A stretch of DNA of 64,000 nucleotides from Tanypteryx hageni (GCA_028673005.1 CM054113.1:40676117-40740116); one strand, 5' to 3'; shown: positions 27,301 to 42,000, counted from the first letter of the stretch. Notes: generated by a model from the letters alone, not told the origin. Translations and numbers: made by a program.

Positions 27301-29939
27301 GTAAAGAGTGCTGTTTGATAAGATTAAAGATACATTATGTTCTCAGACCACATACAAAGTTCATTAAGTTAATTGGAACTACTCTTTTTAAAGTACTTGA
27401 GTGTAAAAGAATAGAACCACATGCAAAATATAAATGATAGGTGTGTGAGGATTGAATATCATATATTACATAACATTTCCCTTTTTAAAATTTATAATTG
27501 TAATCAAAATTGAATGCAACTTTTGATATGTAAAATAATAGTAGTATGCAATGTTTTACTCAATTGTATACTACACTCTAAACTACAAGAGATAGTGAAT
27601 AAGATGGAAACGCTTTACAAACTAGTCAGATTTAACCTAATCTCAGCAATAATGCAAGGATAGTGAATGAAATACAGTTGTTATACCTGGACCAAACTGG
27701 CTGGTACAAAAGGTACATGTAGATACATAGTGTGGTATTGCTTTTGTTTATGAAAAAAGTTTGCAAATGGATGTGCTACGTTTAGACTCCAAAGAAGGAC
27801 TGTTGTACAATAGTTTATTTTAATATCTATTGACTGAATGATTAACAAAGCTGAAGAGTCAAAAATTTTAATATGACACTTTATATAATTCTTAGTTGAA
27901 TTGTACATGCTTTCAATGACTTATTAAATACAATTTTGCTATGATGAGTGAGCTCATGTACAATTACAATCTGATGAAGCAACAATATATTTCAGCCTTT
28001 AATATTGAATGTGCCACTGAAAAATGGCAAAAATAATAAATAATCCCATTCATATATTCATAACTTAGGAAAAATAAGTATGTCTCCTCAAATATATTTG
28101 AGAATTCAGAAATATTTTTGCAAAAATAAATATTATGTATGATTAAAATATATATGAAATGATAAAAAACAGAAATAAAGGTTTGTCTTTGAAGCACTCC
28201 CTTTGAAATTGAATTTTAAAATAAAGCTCTCCTTTAGGCATAGCAGTAATATGTGATACATGAAGATTATGAAGGTTAATATGTATCCTGCTAAACCTAA
28301 TTGTATTGATCAAATGCTTCTAGTGCTTCTTTTTTGAGAATCTATTAAAAATCATTAAAGATATAATGCAATACTTCCCTCTGATAAATTTAGGATAAAA
28401 CTTTTTTATACAGTTTAGATTAAAGACTATCTGTGCACCTCACCTTTGGCAACATTCCTGCTAAGTGGAACCATATGCCACCCGGAAATGGCAGTGTTTT
28501 GCATTTCTAATGAAATTTTTCCTATGCATTCTTTTTTCAGTTGAACTGTATTTTACTATACCATACAATCAAATAAATTTGAAAAACAAAACTACCATAT
28601 TTTTGACGCTTTCCATTAAAACAAAGTACAAATTACAGTAATCACTTCAATGTTATCTCTCCCCTCGGAGCAAAAATATATGTTTATATGTATAGTAATT
28701 GAAATATATTTCAAATATAGCTACTAATATCCTTAACTTACTCCTCTAAGGCAATATGCCAGAATGCAGAGAGGCTAAATATGTGCTGACAACTGATTGT
28801 GAAGCTCATAAAATGGTGGAACTGATCCTGATTTTTTTAATTAGATGATTTTTTCATTCAGTCTAATGAAAACTACCAAAAAATAATGTATCAGAATGTT
28901 ACTGTGTACCAGCTCTCCTCACACTCACTCGATCAAAAATCACTATTTTTCTCCATCATTTTCTCCATTGCCTGGATGAAATACTTTGCAAATATATGAA
29001 AGAGTGAATAATATGTTAATCATGAAGGACGAAGAGGAATTATGTGTAAAGAGTTCTATGTATCACTCCACAGCTGATCAAAATCAACCTTTATGCCATC
29101 CACGCTATGAAATGGCTGTCTACTCCTCAATCATTTAGCCCATACCTAAAAACTCGCTACCTTGCACCCATTTCATCATCACAGTCCACAATGTCCTAAA
29201 ATTACTTTTCTGCCTAGTAATACCTAAATTATAAATTATTCTGGCAATACCGATTCAACAATCTCATTAAAAATAGGAAACTGTCTTTCAAAAATAATAG
29301 TTATCCTTACACAATGTACAAACATAACCCAACCGACTTTTAATTTGTTTTACTGTCCTAACTTCATCGTCAAAAAGTGGTTGGTATGTATTCCAAATTA
29401 AGCCACTAGTTAAGAGTTGTCTTCATGTCAATTGTATCAATGAAAGTAGCTGTCTTAACCTTCTTGGTGATGCATAAAGTACACTCAAAGTGAAATAATA
29501 AATCTCTCCAAGTGCTCTCATCTCAAGATAGAACGTAATAGAAATGGCGACCCACCTTTTCCTTAATATTCACTAATTAATTTACTAAAGAAACTGGAGG
29601 ACAAATGCTGTTGATCACACACTTTTTCAAGCATTCGGCACAAGAGCGGGCATTTTTTTAAAGCTGTTGCAGTCTTTCCATATCCACAAGCTGCTGCCAT
29701 TGTGTAGAGTTAGCTAGTCCTCCAGATTGGACTTCAAAAAAGATGCCACGAACTACCTCTTTCCATTGCAGCTTCACTTACTTCTTCACTGTCCTCCTTA
29801 ACAAATCTTCCCTTTGAAAATTGAATGAGCTTAGAACAAGCTAACATGAGGTTTGTGAATGGGACAAGCAGCCACATGCAAGGCTAGATTTTTTTTGGAG
29901 GCAATGTTTTTTTCTGGCTATAATGGCCACAGGTACATC
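24395..29939 (-). other. unannotated A/T-rich stretch; candidate long CAMTA 3' UTR
   Basis: No coding exon, transposase or tandem array was recognised beyond simple A/T runs at about 26,138-26,170 and 26,219-26,275. Its position just downstream of the CAMTA stop makes a long 3' UTR plausible. Many minus-strand AATAAA-type signals occur, for example near 24,572, 26,264 and 27,817, so the 3' end cannot be chosen from sequence. A short open stretch on the minus strand near 29,670-29,760 has no recognisable homology. Confidence 0.3.
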
Positions 29940-30027
29940 TCACAAGTGCTTATGCTTTTTGCTGTCCATGTTCAGATGACCACCACTCATATCATCTGAC
30001 AATCCCGTGACATGACTTGAGTCCATT
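29940..30027 (-). CDS. CAMTA: CAMTA terminal coding exon
   Basis: After a strong pyrimidine tract and AAACAG acceptor, the sequence reads in phase with the previous exon: an Arg codon completed across the junction, then [19 protein letters not shown] and MDSKKHKHL followed by TGA at 29,940-29,942. Support comes from acceptor quality and matching phase; I do not recognise the tail from memory. If the preceding donor is skipped, this exon would not be coding. Confidence 0.6.
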
Positions 30028-33000
30028 CTGTTTGGAAGAAGAAATGATCAAATGAAAATTCAAATGAGAATTCAAAGAGATTTTTCAATTATGCAAATGT
30101 GTATACAGATTATGATTGTCAAAGAATAAAATCAAATGATCATAAATACATTTTATCAAAATAATTTAGGGTGATTTGGAGAGGGAAATAAAATAGCAAA
30201 CATCCAAGCCAAGATTGAAATGAAAGAATACTGAAAGGCAATTTTTAGAATTTTTTCATAATAATTACCAAGAAATGATATATTTTAATTAAAAATTTTG
30301 TTTTAACTAATTCAAGGTTATAATTATAATAGAAAAAAGTAAAGACATTTACAATTCCAGAAAGGTTTTCACATTAAAATTGAATAAAAAATCATTTTAA
30401 ATTAAGCCTAAGATCAAATATTTTAGAAAATTATAATATCTAGCTCATTAACATTCACAAATACATTGAAGAAAATCAATTTCTGTGATCAATGCTTAAA
30501 CCAGCCATTATGTATGCGTGCAAAATCATTAATCTTTACTTAAGCTAACCAGAAGCACATAAGAAGTGGCTTTCATTATGGTGATATTGCAAGTACAGTA
30601 AAACCCTGTTATAACCTGGGTATCAGGAGACATAAGAACGCTCTGCATTTTAGGCAACCCGCGGTATATCGGAAAATACATATTGAAGGGTTGCAAACTA
30701 TTTTTTACAGTCTTTCTCTATTTATATAAGATATTTAATTGCAAAATTATATAAAAATATACAGCCAATCTCTAAGGCTGTGTACCATAGGAAAGCGGTA
30801 AGCGGGCAGTAGATAGATGCAATTATGCATGGGCGTAGCAAGTGCGACCTATGAAGTTTGTTTCTGAAGTGTGCAACTAGAGCAGGAATGGTAAACTTTT
30901 GATGCATTAGTAGTTGCGGTTCCTTAGGTGAGCCACATTAACATATGCAGGTACTTCTGCAGGTCACACTAGTGTTCACATAGGAAGTTACTTGAGAAAA
31001 TATGAAAGATTCGATCTGTGAAAATCGATAAGTAATAATATTTTAGAATCAAAACTTCACAAACACAGGTTTTCCTACCCTAATTTTAACCAACAAAAAC
31101 AAAATTATCCCTAATAGACTTCACGGTTTGCTTTCATAATGGTATCACAGGCGGCATAAACTAGTCACGTGGACCATATTTTCCCATCTCTGAACTACAG
31201 CGACAGCAACTGAAAAACTGAAAAAATATTAAATCAGACTGACTTTACATGTTGTTGTTCGAATGCATTATAAGAGGGTTCTACAGTATATGAAATAATT
31301 ATGTTTTGCTAAGACATTAATATTACCTCCTCTTCAAAAATAGTAAATATAAACCTGCAAATACCAAATTAACACACTTATATAATAACTAGCATAATTA
31401 GCCATCAAACATGATGGGATTGTGATATAAATATTCCAAATATATTTGATTTCGATATGAAAAATCAGTAAGATATGTTAAATGACAATAATAAATAAAT
31501 AGTAATATTCCCTCCCTCCCCCTCTCCCTCCCTTCCTCTCTCTACTTCTCCCTCTCTCTCTCCCTCCCTCCCTGCCTCTCTTTTGTCTCACCTTCCCCCC
31601 CTCTCATTCCCTCTTGTCCCAATCCATGGCTCTCCCTCTTTCTTCGTCTCCTTCTTAATCTCTTTCCTCTCGTCCTATTCTAATTCTATACCTCCCTTAC
31701 TCTCTTTGTACTTTCCATTCTATATCCCTTCCTTACGATCTCCCTCCACACATCCTCTTCTTTTTTACTCTGCATCTATATAGTTGAATAAGAAAAGAAT
31801 CCAAACTAAATCCCAGTCCCATTAGGATTATGTATTTTCGCGAAAACTCCTACGATAATTTAAGGCAATCTATGCACTCGTATATATTACATGTATGTGG
31901 GTTGTGACAACAATTGACTCTCAAAGTTTAACAATGATGTGGTCAGCAAGGCAACATTTCGTTTAAAAGTCGATTTTTTCCCAAATAACACAAATTTTGA
32001 AAATCGGTAGGAAAATTTTTTGGTAAATTTTACTGCAAATTGTTTTTTTTCCTCAATTTTACTGCTATATAAAACCTACTGCAAAAGGAATCAGGTCAAA
32101 AGCTTGTTTAGTCTTAGAGTTATTCAAGTTCAAAGAGCATTCCAGACAGAGGGACATAAGCAAATTATTATATACTGATGATGTCTCTGGGATACTCTAA
32201 AAACCATTGTCCCAAACCTTTATGAACATGAATTAATCCTTGTTGAAGTTTGTTAAGCCTGTAAACCAATTAAGGGAATGTTGATATAATTAAACTAATG
32301 ATAAGATGAAGGAAATCAATCTCTAAACTCTCTCAAACATTCCAAGTTATGTGACATTAGAAATTATGTCCACATTAAATTTTTTTTGAGATAACATAGC
32401 TAGACATTATTATTGTATTGTGTTAAATTGGATGATAAATTTAATACAAATTTCAAATAAACTATATTTTGGTTTGAAATGTAATTTTTGTTAAAAATAT
32501 AAATTGTAATGTAATAATAGGTATAAAAGTAAATTTGAATAAATTAAAAATTTCAAAAAGCTGTTTATCTACTAAGATCATCCTAATTTTGAACATATTG
32601 CTTATATTCCTTTTTTGTATTAAATAAGTAACAAGTAATCCTTGACAGTTGCTTCTTTGATGATGATAATGGCAATTAGGAAAAGGAATTAACTACATAC
32701 TTATATGTCTCAATATTTTATGGATGATCTCATTACTATCTTATGTACAGATGCTGATAAAATGAAACTTTTCATTTGTTTATACATAAATATTATGTGT
32801 ATTAAATCTAAACACAAATCACTTACTTTGTTTTCTTGGCTGTTGTACCAATAAAATCAGTAATAATTAGAGGTATTTGGATGAAATTTGACAAATTTTG
32901 TTACCTCATTCTATTTAGGTCGGTGGAGGCCAAACTGTCTCGAGAGTGCAACCTTGGCTGGACATCCACCGTGGATGATGACAGGCCCTCCTGCCTCTCT

Positions 33001-36000
33001 CTTTCGGCTGCCAAGGCACGCTCTCTCTGCAATCTGAATATGAGAGATATTTAGTACCAATGACCTTAATTTTTTCCATTCCACAAAGCCTAATGAACAG
33101 AAAACTACAAATACTGCTTCTGTTGCAATTTTAAATAATAGAAATGTGATTGCCATATGATATCTTTAATATTGTCAAACTTCTGATAAATATTTATTTG
33201 CAAGGCTGATAAAATATCGATGCATGTTTAAATGTTTTGATTTTATTAATATGGATCACTCAATTAAATTACTACAAAGTAGCTTCTTACAGCCTGTCAA
33301 AATATGTAAATTGTTACAATTAAAATATTTACTTGAAGAGAGATAATCAAAGAGAACTCAACACAAAGACAACTTTCATTTAATAATTAACCACTTTTTA
33401 GAAATTCTAGCTCAATCTATGACTTAATGGATAATAATATTGAAAACTCTCACATTTTAGATAAATGACATCTGGAGATTTAAAAATTTTGTGAAATTGC
33501 CAAAAAACAAGTGAATTGCAAGATGAAATGTTCAAGTTTAAAAAAATCAATTTATTCAAATAAAAAATGAAACAATCATACTTTGCATACCAAATAGAAT
33601 TATCAAGTGTTCCTAAAGATTAGATTAAAACTGATAAATTATGTAGCTCCAAAAATATGAAAGAAGATTTTAAATATCTGGGAACCACCACTGGTAATTG
33701 CTGATTTGTAGCACTGCATATGGTTTACCCAACTTTAGTATGGTAACTGCAACTACACACTTTACAAGTATTATTTTGGATTGTTTTCCCATGAATAAAA
33801 CAAACTTAGAGTAAAATTCAGATTTATACAGATAATTATGTCATTTCATATGAGAATAAGTACTTACTGGATTTCCTGGGCTAACATCCCACAAGCTATG
33901 ATAGCATTTAAAGAGGAATTTCAATTTCATAAATTACAATTTTCATACTAATTAGCACTGTATGATCACATTTTAACAAATAATATTTGATACTGGATGC
34001 TTGCAAACGATATTACTCCTAAATACTAACTGAATTTTGATATAATACGCAATTCATTCATTTAGATAAAATTACAGCATTAGTTCTTTTTAGTTCATGA
34101 CATTATCGGCGATTATATTAGCTTTAATAAAACAGCCTAGCTTGAGAATACAATCTTTTCCTTACTTTGAATTGCAAAGTAGTATGAAAAGAGCTAATGA
34201 TTGTGTCTCGGTGAAATGAATAACTGACAATTTCCTGCCGCTTATGTAATGATTTTTGCTAAAATCAATTCAGAGCAAATATTTAAGAAATAAAATATGG
34301 AAGAAAAAATACTGTTTACAATGAAAATTTTTTTCCATACAATACTATGCATTTACACAAAACCATCAATAAGAATTTCATTCAATTAATTAAACTAATT
34401 ATGGAAATGCTGGTTTGTTGCTAAGATACAAAAAAATACCATTTTCAAAACATTCTAGTAGTTAATAATACTATATGAAATTAATTGCATGCCTATAATA
34501 TGTTATAGATTAACAGCAAAAATTTTTTAAATCAATAAAACAAATAACTCATGCACTCACTTGTTCTTAGATTGACGCATGAACTGTTGGATTTTCCTTG
34601 CTGCTTGATGTTGTCTTCTTTGAGAATATGTCCTTCTGTCAATTAAAAAACAGAAACCATGAATTATTTCAAATGGGAGCATTCAGAAAATTTGAATAGG
34701 CAAAACAGACATTATTCTTTAAAAAAAATGAAGAGTGATTTTGGTAAATCCAGTAGTGCCTTCAGAAAAGCAGCACTGGTGGAATTTTACTAACAGGCCA
34801 GGAGAGAAATGCATGCTTAGAGGGAAAAGAGATATATTTCACAAAAAAGATTAACTACCAGAAGAAGAAAGTTCTATGGTGCCAAACACAGTGGATCATA
34901 TTCACATTCAAGCATGCAGTTTTATGTAAAAATAAACATGCAACAAAGAAAGGTCAATCAATCAATAAAGCAACGATCATTAGGTAGACGACTTACTGAA
35001 GGAAGAGACCGGATGCCCGGCCACCAGAGGGAACAAAAAGAGATGGGTAATGGGCAACCATGGCCCAGCCAGCATCAGGCACACCATTGGACATCGCATG
35101 AGTCTCCGGAGCCACCCAGCTGGGCCTGCACCCGGGACTACCTACCGAGGCCCCCCACATCTCCATCCCTGGAACCCCATCCACTGCAGCCACACAGCTG
35201 CTGCCACCACAACCATGCAGCAATTTATTTATACAGGTCACATACAAACAGATGCACGTACAAACACAAATAGCACATACTAATAGGAAGAGAAAAGAGA
35301 CACCGACAGGACAGATAGATGGTCTGGAGTTACTTGTGCAATTTGTGACACAGGCCAAACCCAATGAGATAAACACTGACCAAATTATTATATTTTTGCT
35401 TGGCACCTCAGACAAACCAGAGAAAACCACCACAACTACACCAGAGCAGGGAGAGGGTAAATAAAAGGTTCAGGGTATGAGGCTTGCGGCATTTTTAGGG
35501 GCTTGCTTTGAAGTGGAAGGGATGTGAATTGCTGGCATCAGGAAGGACACATAAATTAATCTAGCAGTCATTTTTGAGCGGCTTGGAATTTCAAATGTGA
35601 CAAAAATTGTATCACATTTAATACTTCAATCCTTCCAAATGTGAGCTAAAAAGCAGCATTAAAATAAATCCTACCAAGCTAGATTTGGGTAGCTTAGCCA
35701 TCATCATGTCAATGTTGAAATACAATCAAGTGATACTATATAGAAAAGAGAGCTCCATTTCCGATTTGAAACGACAAAAAAATTTTAATTGTCACTCCAT
35801 TCACTGGTATGGTTTTTTTAAAATTATGCACGTTTTCCATTTGTTTTTAAAATTTTATCTAAAATAAAATATGCTTAATAAATTGTGAGTGAGAACTATT
35901 TGTAAATAAAATAAACTACTATATTACATATGCACAAAACTTTTAAAGTATTTATTTTTAAAATAATTTTATACTTTACCTGGATTTGAAAGCAAGCATT

Positions 36001-39000
36001 CAATATTAATTTTTAATAAGTAAATAACTTTATTTTAAAATTTATTTGTAAAAATTAAGGATGGTGAATGAATTAATGGTTGAAAGTATTAAACTTTTTA
36101 AGATGTAAAATAAGGCTGTATGGTATCCAATGGTCTATAAAATAAAGTGAAACAAAAAGTAGGCAAAATTAGGCAAGGAACAATACAAAATATCATTTAA
36201 GATAAGCAGAAATATTTGGAATGTTAATATAATATTTTGTAATTATTAGATTACAAAAATACTGTAAAGGATGATGAGTTGAATAAAAGAAATCAGATAC
36301 TGAAAATTTTCAATGAAAAGCAATACTGGGACAAAAATGAAATGATTCATTTTTATTAAGCAGGGTTCACATGTATCATACTTAAAGCTAACTTTGACAT
36401 ATTGGACACTAATATGCATATCCAAGTTATTTTCATTACTTTCTTTGTTACACTGACCCAAATGAAAATTACCATATGTATTTAGAATGTTAATAGTAAA
36501 AATCTGTATAAATATACTTCATATGAAAATCAATTTAAATAAAAATGAGAAATCAAATTTCTTGTTTGCACATCATTGTAAAGTATAACCTAAGTGATTC
36601 TTTATCTGATATAGAAATAGAAGGAAAAACTATAAATAATTACACTATCTTTTTGAGCTTCGCATGCTTGCAGTTCGTGAATTTGTATTTTGTGACAAAA
36701 TTTTTTATGACCATTACTTTTTTGTACCAATTATTTGTATTTTGCATTATGCATTTGTGATGCCAACAAGCATGAACTCCCTCTACTTTTTTGTTTTGAA
36801 GTTCTGTTTAAATGCTGACGCCCTAGAAATGGACCTATTTTATTATTATTACATTATATATTGATTATTCATTATTAGAAGTTTTTGAAGTAAACAAACG
36901 TGATAATTCTCGACTTAATTATTTTGTAGCTCAATTTGAACTTCACTATGAGCGCCGCTATTTTTATGATGAAACTTTAGTTTAAAATTTAAAGAAATGC
37001 CATCATTTTTTAATGTAAGGTTTTTAATTGCTATTATCTTTTTATTTTGAACGTAATTTAGGGAAATGTTATTTTGCTTTGTTAGTTTTTCATTTTTTAC
37101 TAAGAATTTTTTATATAAAACCAAATTTTTCTATCAACTTGTAATGTAAGATTTTCTGCAGCGTATTTTGAATGTGATTATTAAAAGAAATGTTACCACT
37201 GCTTCATTGTTATTTTTTGCGACATTTTTTGAACAATTAAAAGAAATTTTCTGTTATGCATTTAGAATGTAATTAATAAAAGAAATGTTATCACTTTATA
37301 ATGCTAGTGATTTTTTGTGGTTTGGAAATGTTTATTGTGGAACCCAAGAAAACATCCATGCATCATGTACTCATCATTCCATTTCAGTAGTTCATCAATT
37401 TAAATTAAAGTATTTCCTTAAAATGAACAAAAGAAGATTGAAAATCACATGTGAAAATGTATTGAAGGTTAACTGCACAAGTGCCGAAGGTGTAATCACT
37501 TTGTATTCCTGAGTTTTCATTCGATATTACGCATTTTGAAAACATTATTTTTTTCACTTTTTGTTGCTAGGTTTTCATTTACTCTTAGGTTTTATTTTAT
37601 TTTCTGTTAAACTGCATTATTCATAATAAAAAATTTAATTTTTTAGGTTGACTGGGAACCGTACTCCCATTACTACATTGCGTCATATGGGAAAATAGGA
37701 TTTGCACTTTGCAAATTTGCATTTCGAATCAGTTTTCCGGAACCAATTATTTGTGAAGTTCAAAAAGGTGGTGTATCATGAATTTAAAAAATGCCATTTT
37801 CAAACAAAACTGCTAATTTAACAAAATAAAATTTAAAAATACATTGATAACTATTCAAACAACTGAAAAATAAACCATAGAAACGTTTTAGCACTGATAA
37901 ATATTTGTTATTAATTTTGCTGATTTTATCCATTAATATATATAATACATTACTTTGTTATTTATCTTTATATTTTTATATTTGAAGCAGAAAAGTTATT
38001 TTTTGAATTAAAAGATATTTACACATTATTAAATTGAGAGCTGCATCAAGGAATGATAAATCAGTTAATGATAAAGCCTAAGAAAAACAATAGTCATTTT
38101 CCATTTGGCTTGTTTATATTCCAAAATTCTACCATTGAAGATTTTTGTTATCTACCTCTTAATTATTCGTTGTACCACAGTACAGGCATTTCTCGCTTAG
38201 CGCATGAGAGGCATTCTGAGACATCTATGCGCTATCCAAATTTGTGCTAAAAGAACAGCTTGTTACATAGCTCTCAGCCGAGTTTTACTCTTCAGAAATT
38301 TTATTATTTTTATTTCGCAACTTATGTATATAATGATAGTCCATTTTTATATACTAATTTAAAGTCAAGAAAACGAAGTACTGTATTTATTTGTGTAACA
38401 CCTGCACTTTTTTCCCCACAAGTTCCCATAAAAAAATAAAGGTGCAGACATTACACGATATTTGTCCCTTCATCTCTTGAGGGTAGGCCACCCGCAAAAC
38501 GCCTGCTAACACTGCGTGCATGGCGTGAGATGAGTATGTTTTCTTCGGTAGGTGCAGTATGCCATGTATTTTATTTCCCCAATTTATAACCAAGGCATTT
38601 TTTTCAATGCATGGAATAATATAATAAGCACAATATTTATCAGATATCTTTTTAAATTCCTTGCCAGTTGTCAGTGGTACACCTAAATCACGTAAATAAT
38701 CTATGTAAATAGAAGAGTGTCAGACAGAGTTCATTCTCATAGGAAAGATGGTTTAAGAGAAATAAATGACTGAATTGCATATATTTTTCATTAAAAACAA
38801 AAGAATTCTGTTGGATTGCCTTTTAATTCGTGACATGCTCAAATCATATTTTATCGTAAGTGCATTTTCTTGGGGTCCTTATATGTTATGCAAATCTAAA
38901 AAAATATATGCACATACTTTTATTACTATATATAAAAGCAAAGAACGCAATCTTGCGATGGAAAAGTGTCACTAAATAGCTGTTGGAGTTGTTCGTTTGT

Positions 39001-42000
39001 GCTTTCTGAAAGCTGAAAGTGATACCTTTCATCCACAGAAACGTGAGAAACGCTTCTATGTAACCAGGTCACAGTGCATCTAGTGACTGGTTTATTTTAG
39101 GAATTGTGTGATCTCTGAGGGATTTGACACGGGGATTTATTTTGAACATGAACCATTTACGTTTATTTATGTAAAATTCGCTCTTTTTCTAGGTGAATAA
39201 TGGTTGAGTTAGTATAATTTTGCAAAATTAGTGAAAATTATTCATTTTAAATTAAATAACTTGAGAATATGCACTGGATCAAAATTGAAAATTTCTGTGA
39301 GACCAAGGAGCTAGACTCCATAATAGGTTTTTGAGTTGTCTCTGTGTAATATAATGGCAATGGATGTGAATTTTTCATGTACATGAAAAAACTATAAAAA
39401 ATAATTTTTTGAAGTAATTTCTTAAATATTTGCTTGTTGCCATAATTATATCATCAAACTCAGCATCAGATTGATTATTCAACTGATATTGCTGTAAAAT
39501 GTCAAAATTTTGGTATTACATGAATTACAGTTTTTCAGATTTTTAGCTCTAAAAACAGGAGTGCTGGCATTACACCTGTGCGGGTATTAAACAAGTAAAT
39601 ATGGTATATGACAATTATTTTTAAATAATTATTTATTATGAACTTATTGGTGTACAACAGCTTCAAAAAACTAATTCTTTATGATGGAAAATCACAATTT
39701 TCTGATAACATTTGCGATGAAAAAACGTATTATAAATGAGATATATCAAATATCATAAGTATTTCTGGTATATACTTGGTATAACGTCAATATAGTGTAT
39801 TACCTTGACATGTTCCTAAATTCTTCATGATTACGAAGATCTTTGCTGATGATTGGCCAGTGCAAAAGTAAACAAAAACGGAATACGAGTGTTATTACGA
39901 TTCAGCGGCACTACCGCAGCTTCAGACACATAACTATAGCTTACGTACCAACAGCAAAATAACATCAGAATAACAAATGACTAACGATAGTTAAACTTGT
40001 CGTGAACCTAATCTAACTCAATCTCAAGCAAAAAAACCATCCTAAGCAAACCCATCCCTGCACATCTCAACAGTAACGTTAAAAACTTTAAAACTTCCAA
40101 TGTCATTGCAAAATACTGTGGAATTGTGGCAAACCAATGTAAAAAAAACAATAAAAGTGAACGAGTGAAATAGAAATAAAGTTAATAAACGTATAAATAA
40201 CAACAACTTGTCTTTAATTAGTGGAATGACTATCACTGAACAGAGAGTGAAGTATGAATGAAGGTAAGTGAGAAAAATGCTGGGACCATAGCATTTAGGA
40301 GCATTATTTTAAAAAATTTCAAAAATTAAAATTTTAGTCCCGAGATGCCAACTGCATTATATCAAAAATGTGCTAAAAGAACATGCGCTAAACGAGGCAT
40401 ACCTGCACTGTCACAAATTTTTAAATACAAAATACATTCTGAACCTAAAGAAGATAATGCTGAATGTGGCCATCATAAATAATGAAAACAAAAAATGAAA
40501 TGGAGATAATAGCAAATTTATCAAAAATGGAAAATAAATTTAATTTTAGTTTTTTAAAATTCAACACAAATCTGAACAATTGAATTATGATTGACATTTC
40601 CAACTGATGGATCCATGCCTAACGGATAACAGTCACTGTACAACTCAAGTACGTAATTCTACACATGCATCGCCTGCTATTGGGTGAAGCCATACACAGA
40701 TTCAGGCAAATTAGGCACACAGAATCTGTAAAGCACCAATGGCAACTATGCATGTTGAGTTGCAACACCGATGGCATCAAACAACACCTGCCAACTATCA
40801 AAAATAACCTCAAAACTGCTATGCACATCATGAAAGTTTACAAAATATTTGCGACGGTCACATGATGTGATATGCACAAATAAAATCAAAGGGCAACAAC
40901 AAGTTTGACAGCACACTTAGTTCAACACTGCTGCAAGCAAAAGCCCCTGACCGCTATCATGAAGGAGGGGGGATGGAGGAAAGGAGGAAAGAAGGGACCG
41001 AGGGAGTTTTAAATGGGCAAACCTCCACTGGGCAATGGACTTACTTGAGCCCAGCACCCGTGGGAGTACCCTCTCGGCTCTGTCTGCCTCTTTCCTGCTC
41101 CCTGTAGTTGCGATAGTAGTTCTGGATGCAAACTGCTGCCTCCTGACTCTTCTTAAAACGCTTATGCTCACAGAACTGCGAAACTGATTCTGAATCACCA
41201 TGGCAGCCTTGGTCATCTGCTTGAAGTAAGCGTACTAGATAAAATAGAAATTAAAAAGACTGTGAATTATGGAAAAATCTGTACAAGTTTAAATTAGTGC
41301 TAATGTGAAATTTTGCACCAACTGACTTGGGGATTAATAATGCATTAAAAAACTGAACTTCATTAACCACAACATCAAAAGAAAATCCCATATGCATCCA
41401 CTGATTTGAATCCCAATGTTCTACGCAACATCTAATGCATAAAAGAATAAGAAGTTTTCATGAAATGCAAAATAACATTGCAAATTGATAATGTAATAAT
41501 TTCAAAATAATGAGGTTTCAATGTAATATTTTGCTCCCTCTCATGTAATAATGAGCTGCATTAATTGTTATCATAGTAGAGGATGTAACTGCATTTTTTC
41601 AGTTTATAGTTTACTTAAAGTATGTACATACCTGCTTGTATCTTCGATAGTAATTTTGGATTAAAATAGCAGCAGCTCGCTCTTTGTCTTGCTCTTCCAG
41701 CTTCTTGCGACCTTTGTAGGAACGATATGCCTTTTGAATGATTTTGGCTGCTTCATACAGCTCTCTCTGCTCCCGGTCTAAAACAACAAACAAATTCTCT
41801 ATCAATGATAATTTCTATTACCATGAAATATTTGAAAGACTTTGTGTAACTTAAAGGATCTTTATAGTTAAACAGGTCAATGTTAAAAATTTTCAATGGT
41901 CATTTATTGAAATGCATAAGATAAAAAATACAATACTTTTTCTTGAAATGCATATTTAAATAGTTGTAAATAATTTTCCAAATTAAACAGTTTTTAAGGT

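Noticed and set aside
31583..31783. 66-codon Ser/Pro-rich open frame
   Set aside because: Translation of a CT-rich tract.
34914..35283. Plus-strand Pro/His-rich open frames
   Set aside because: Opposite strand of the G+C-rich cassette candidate; splice signals favour the minus strand.
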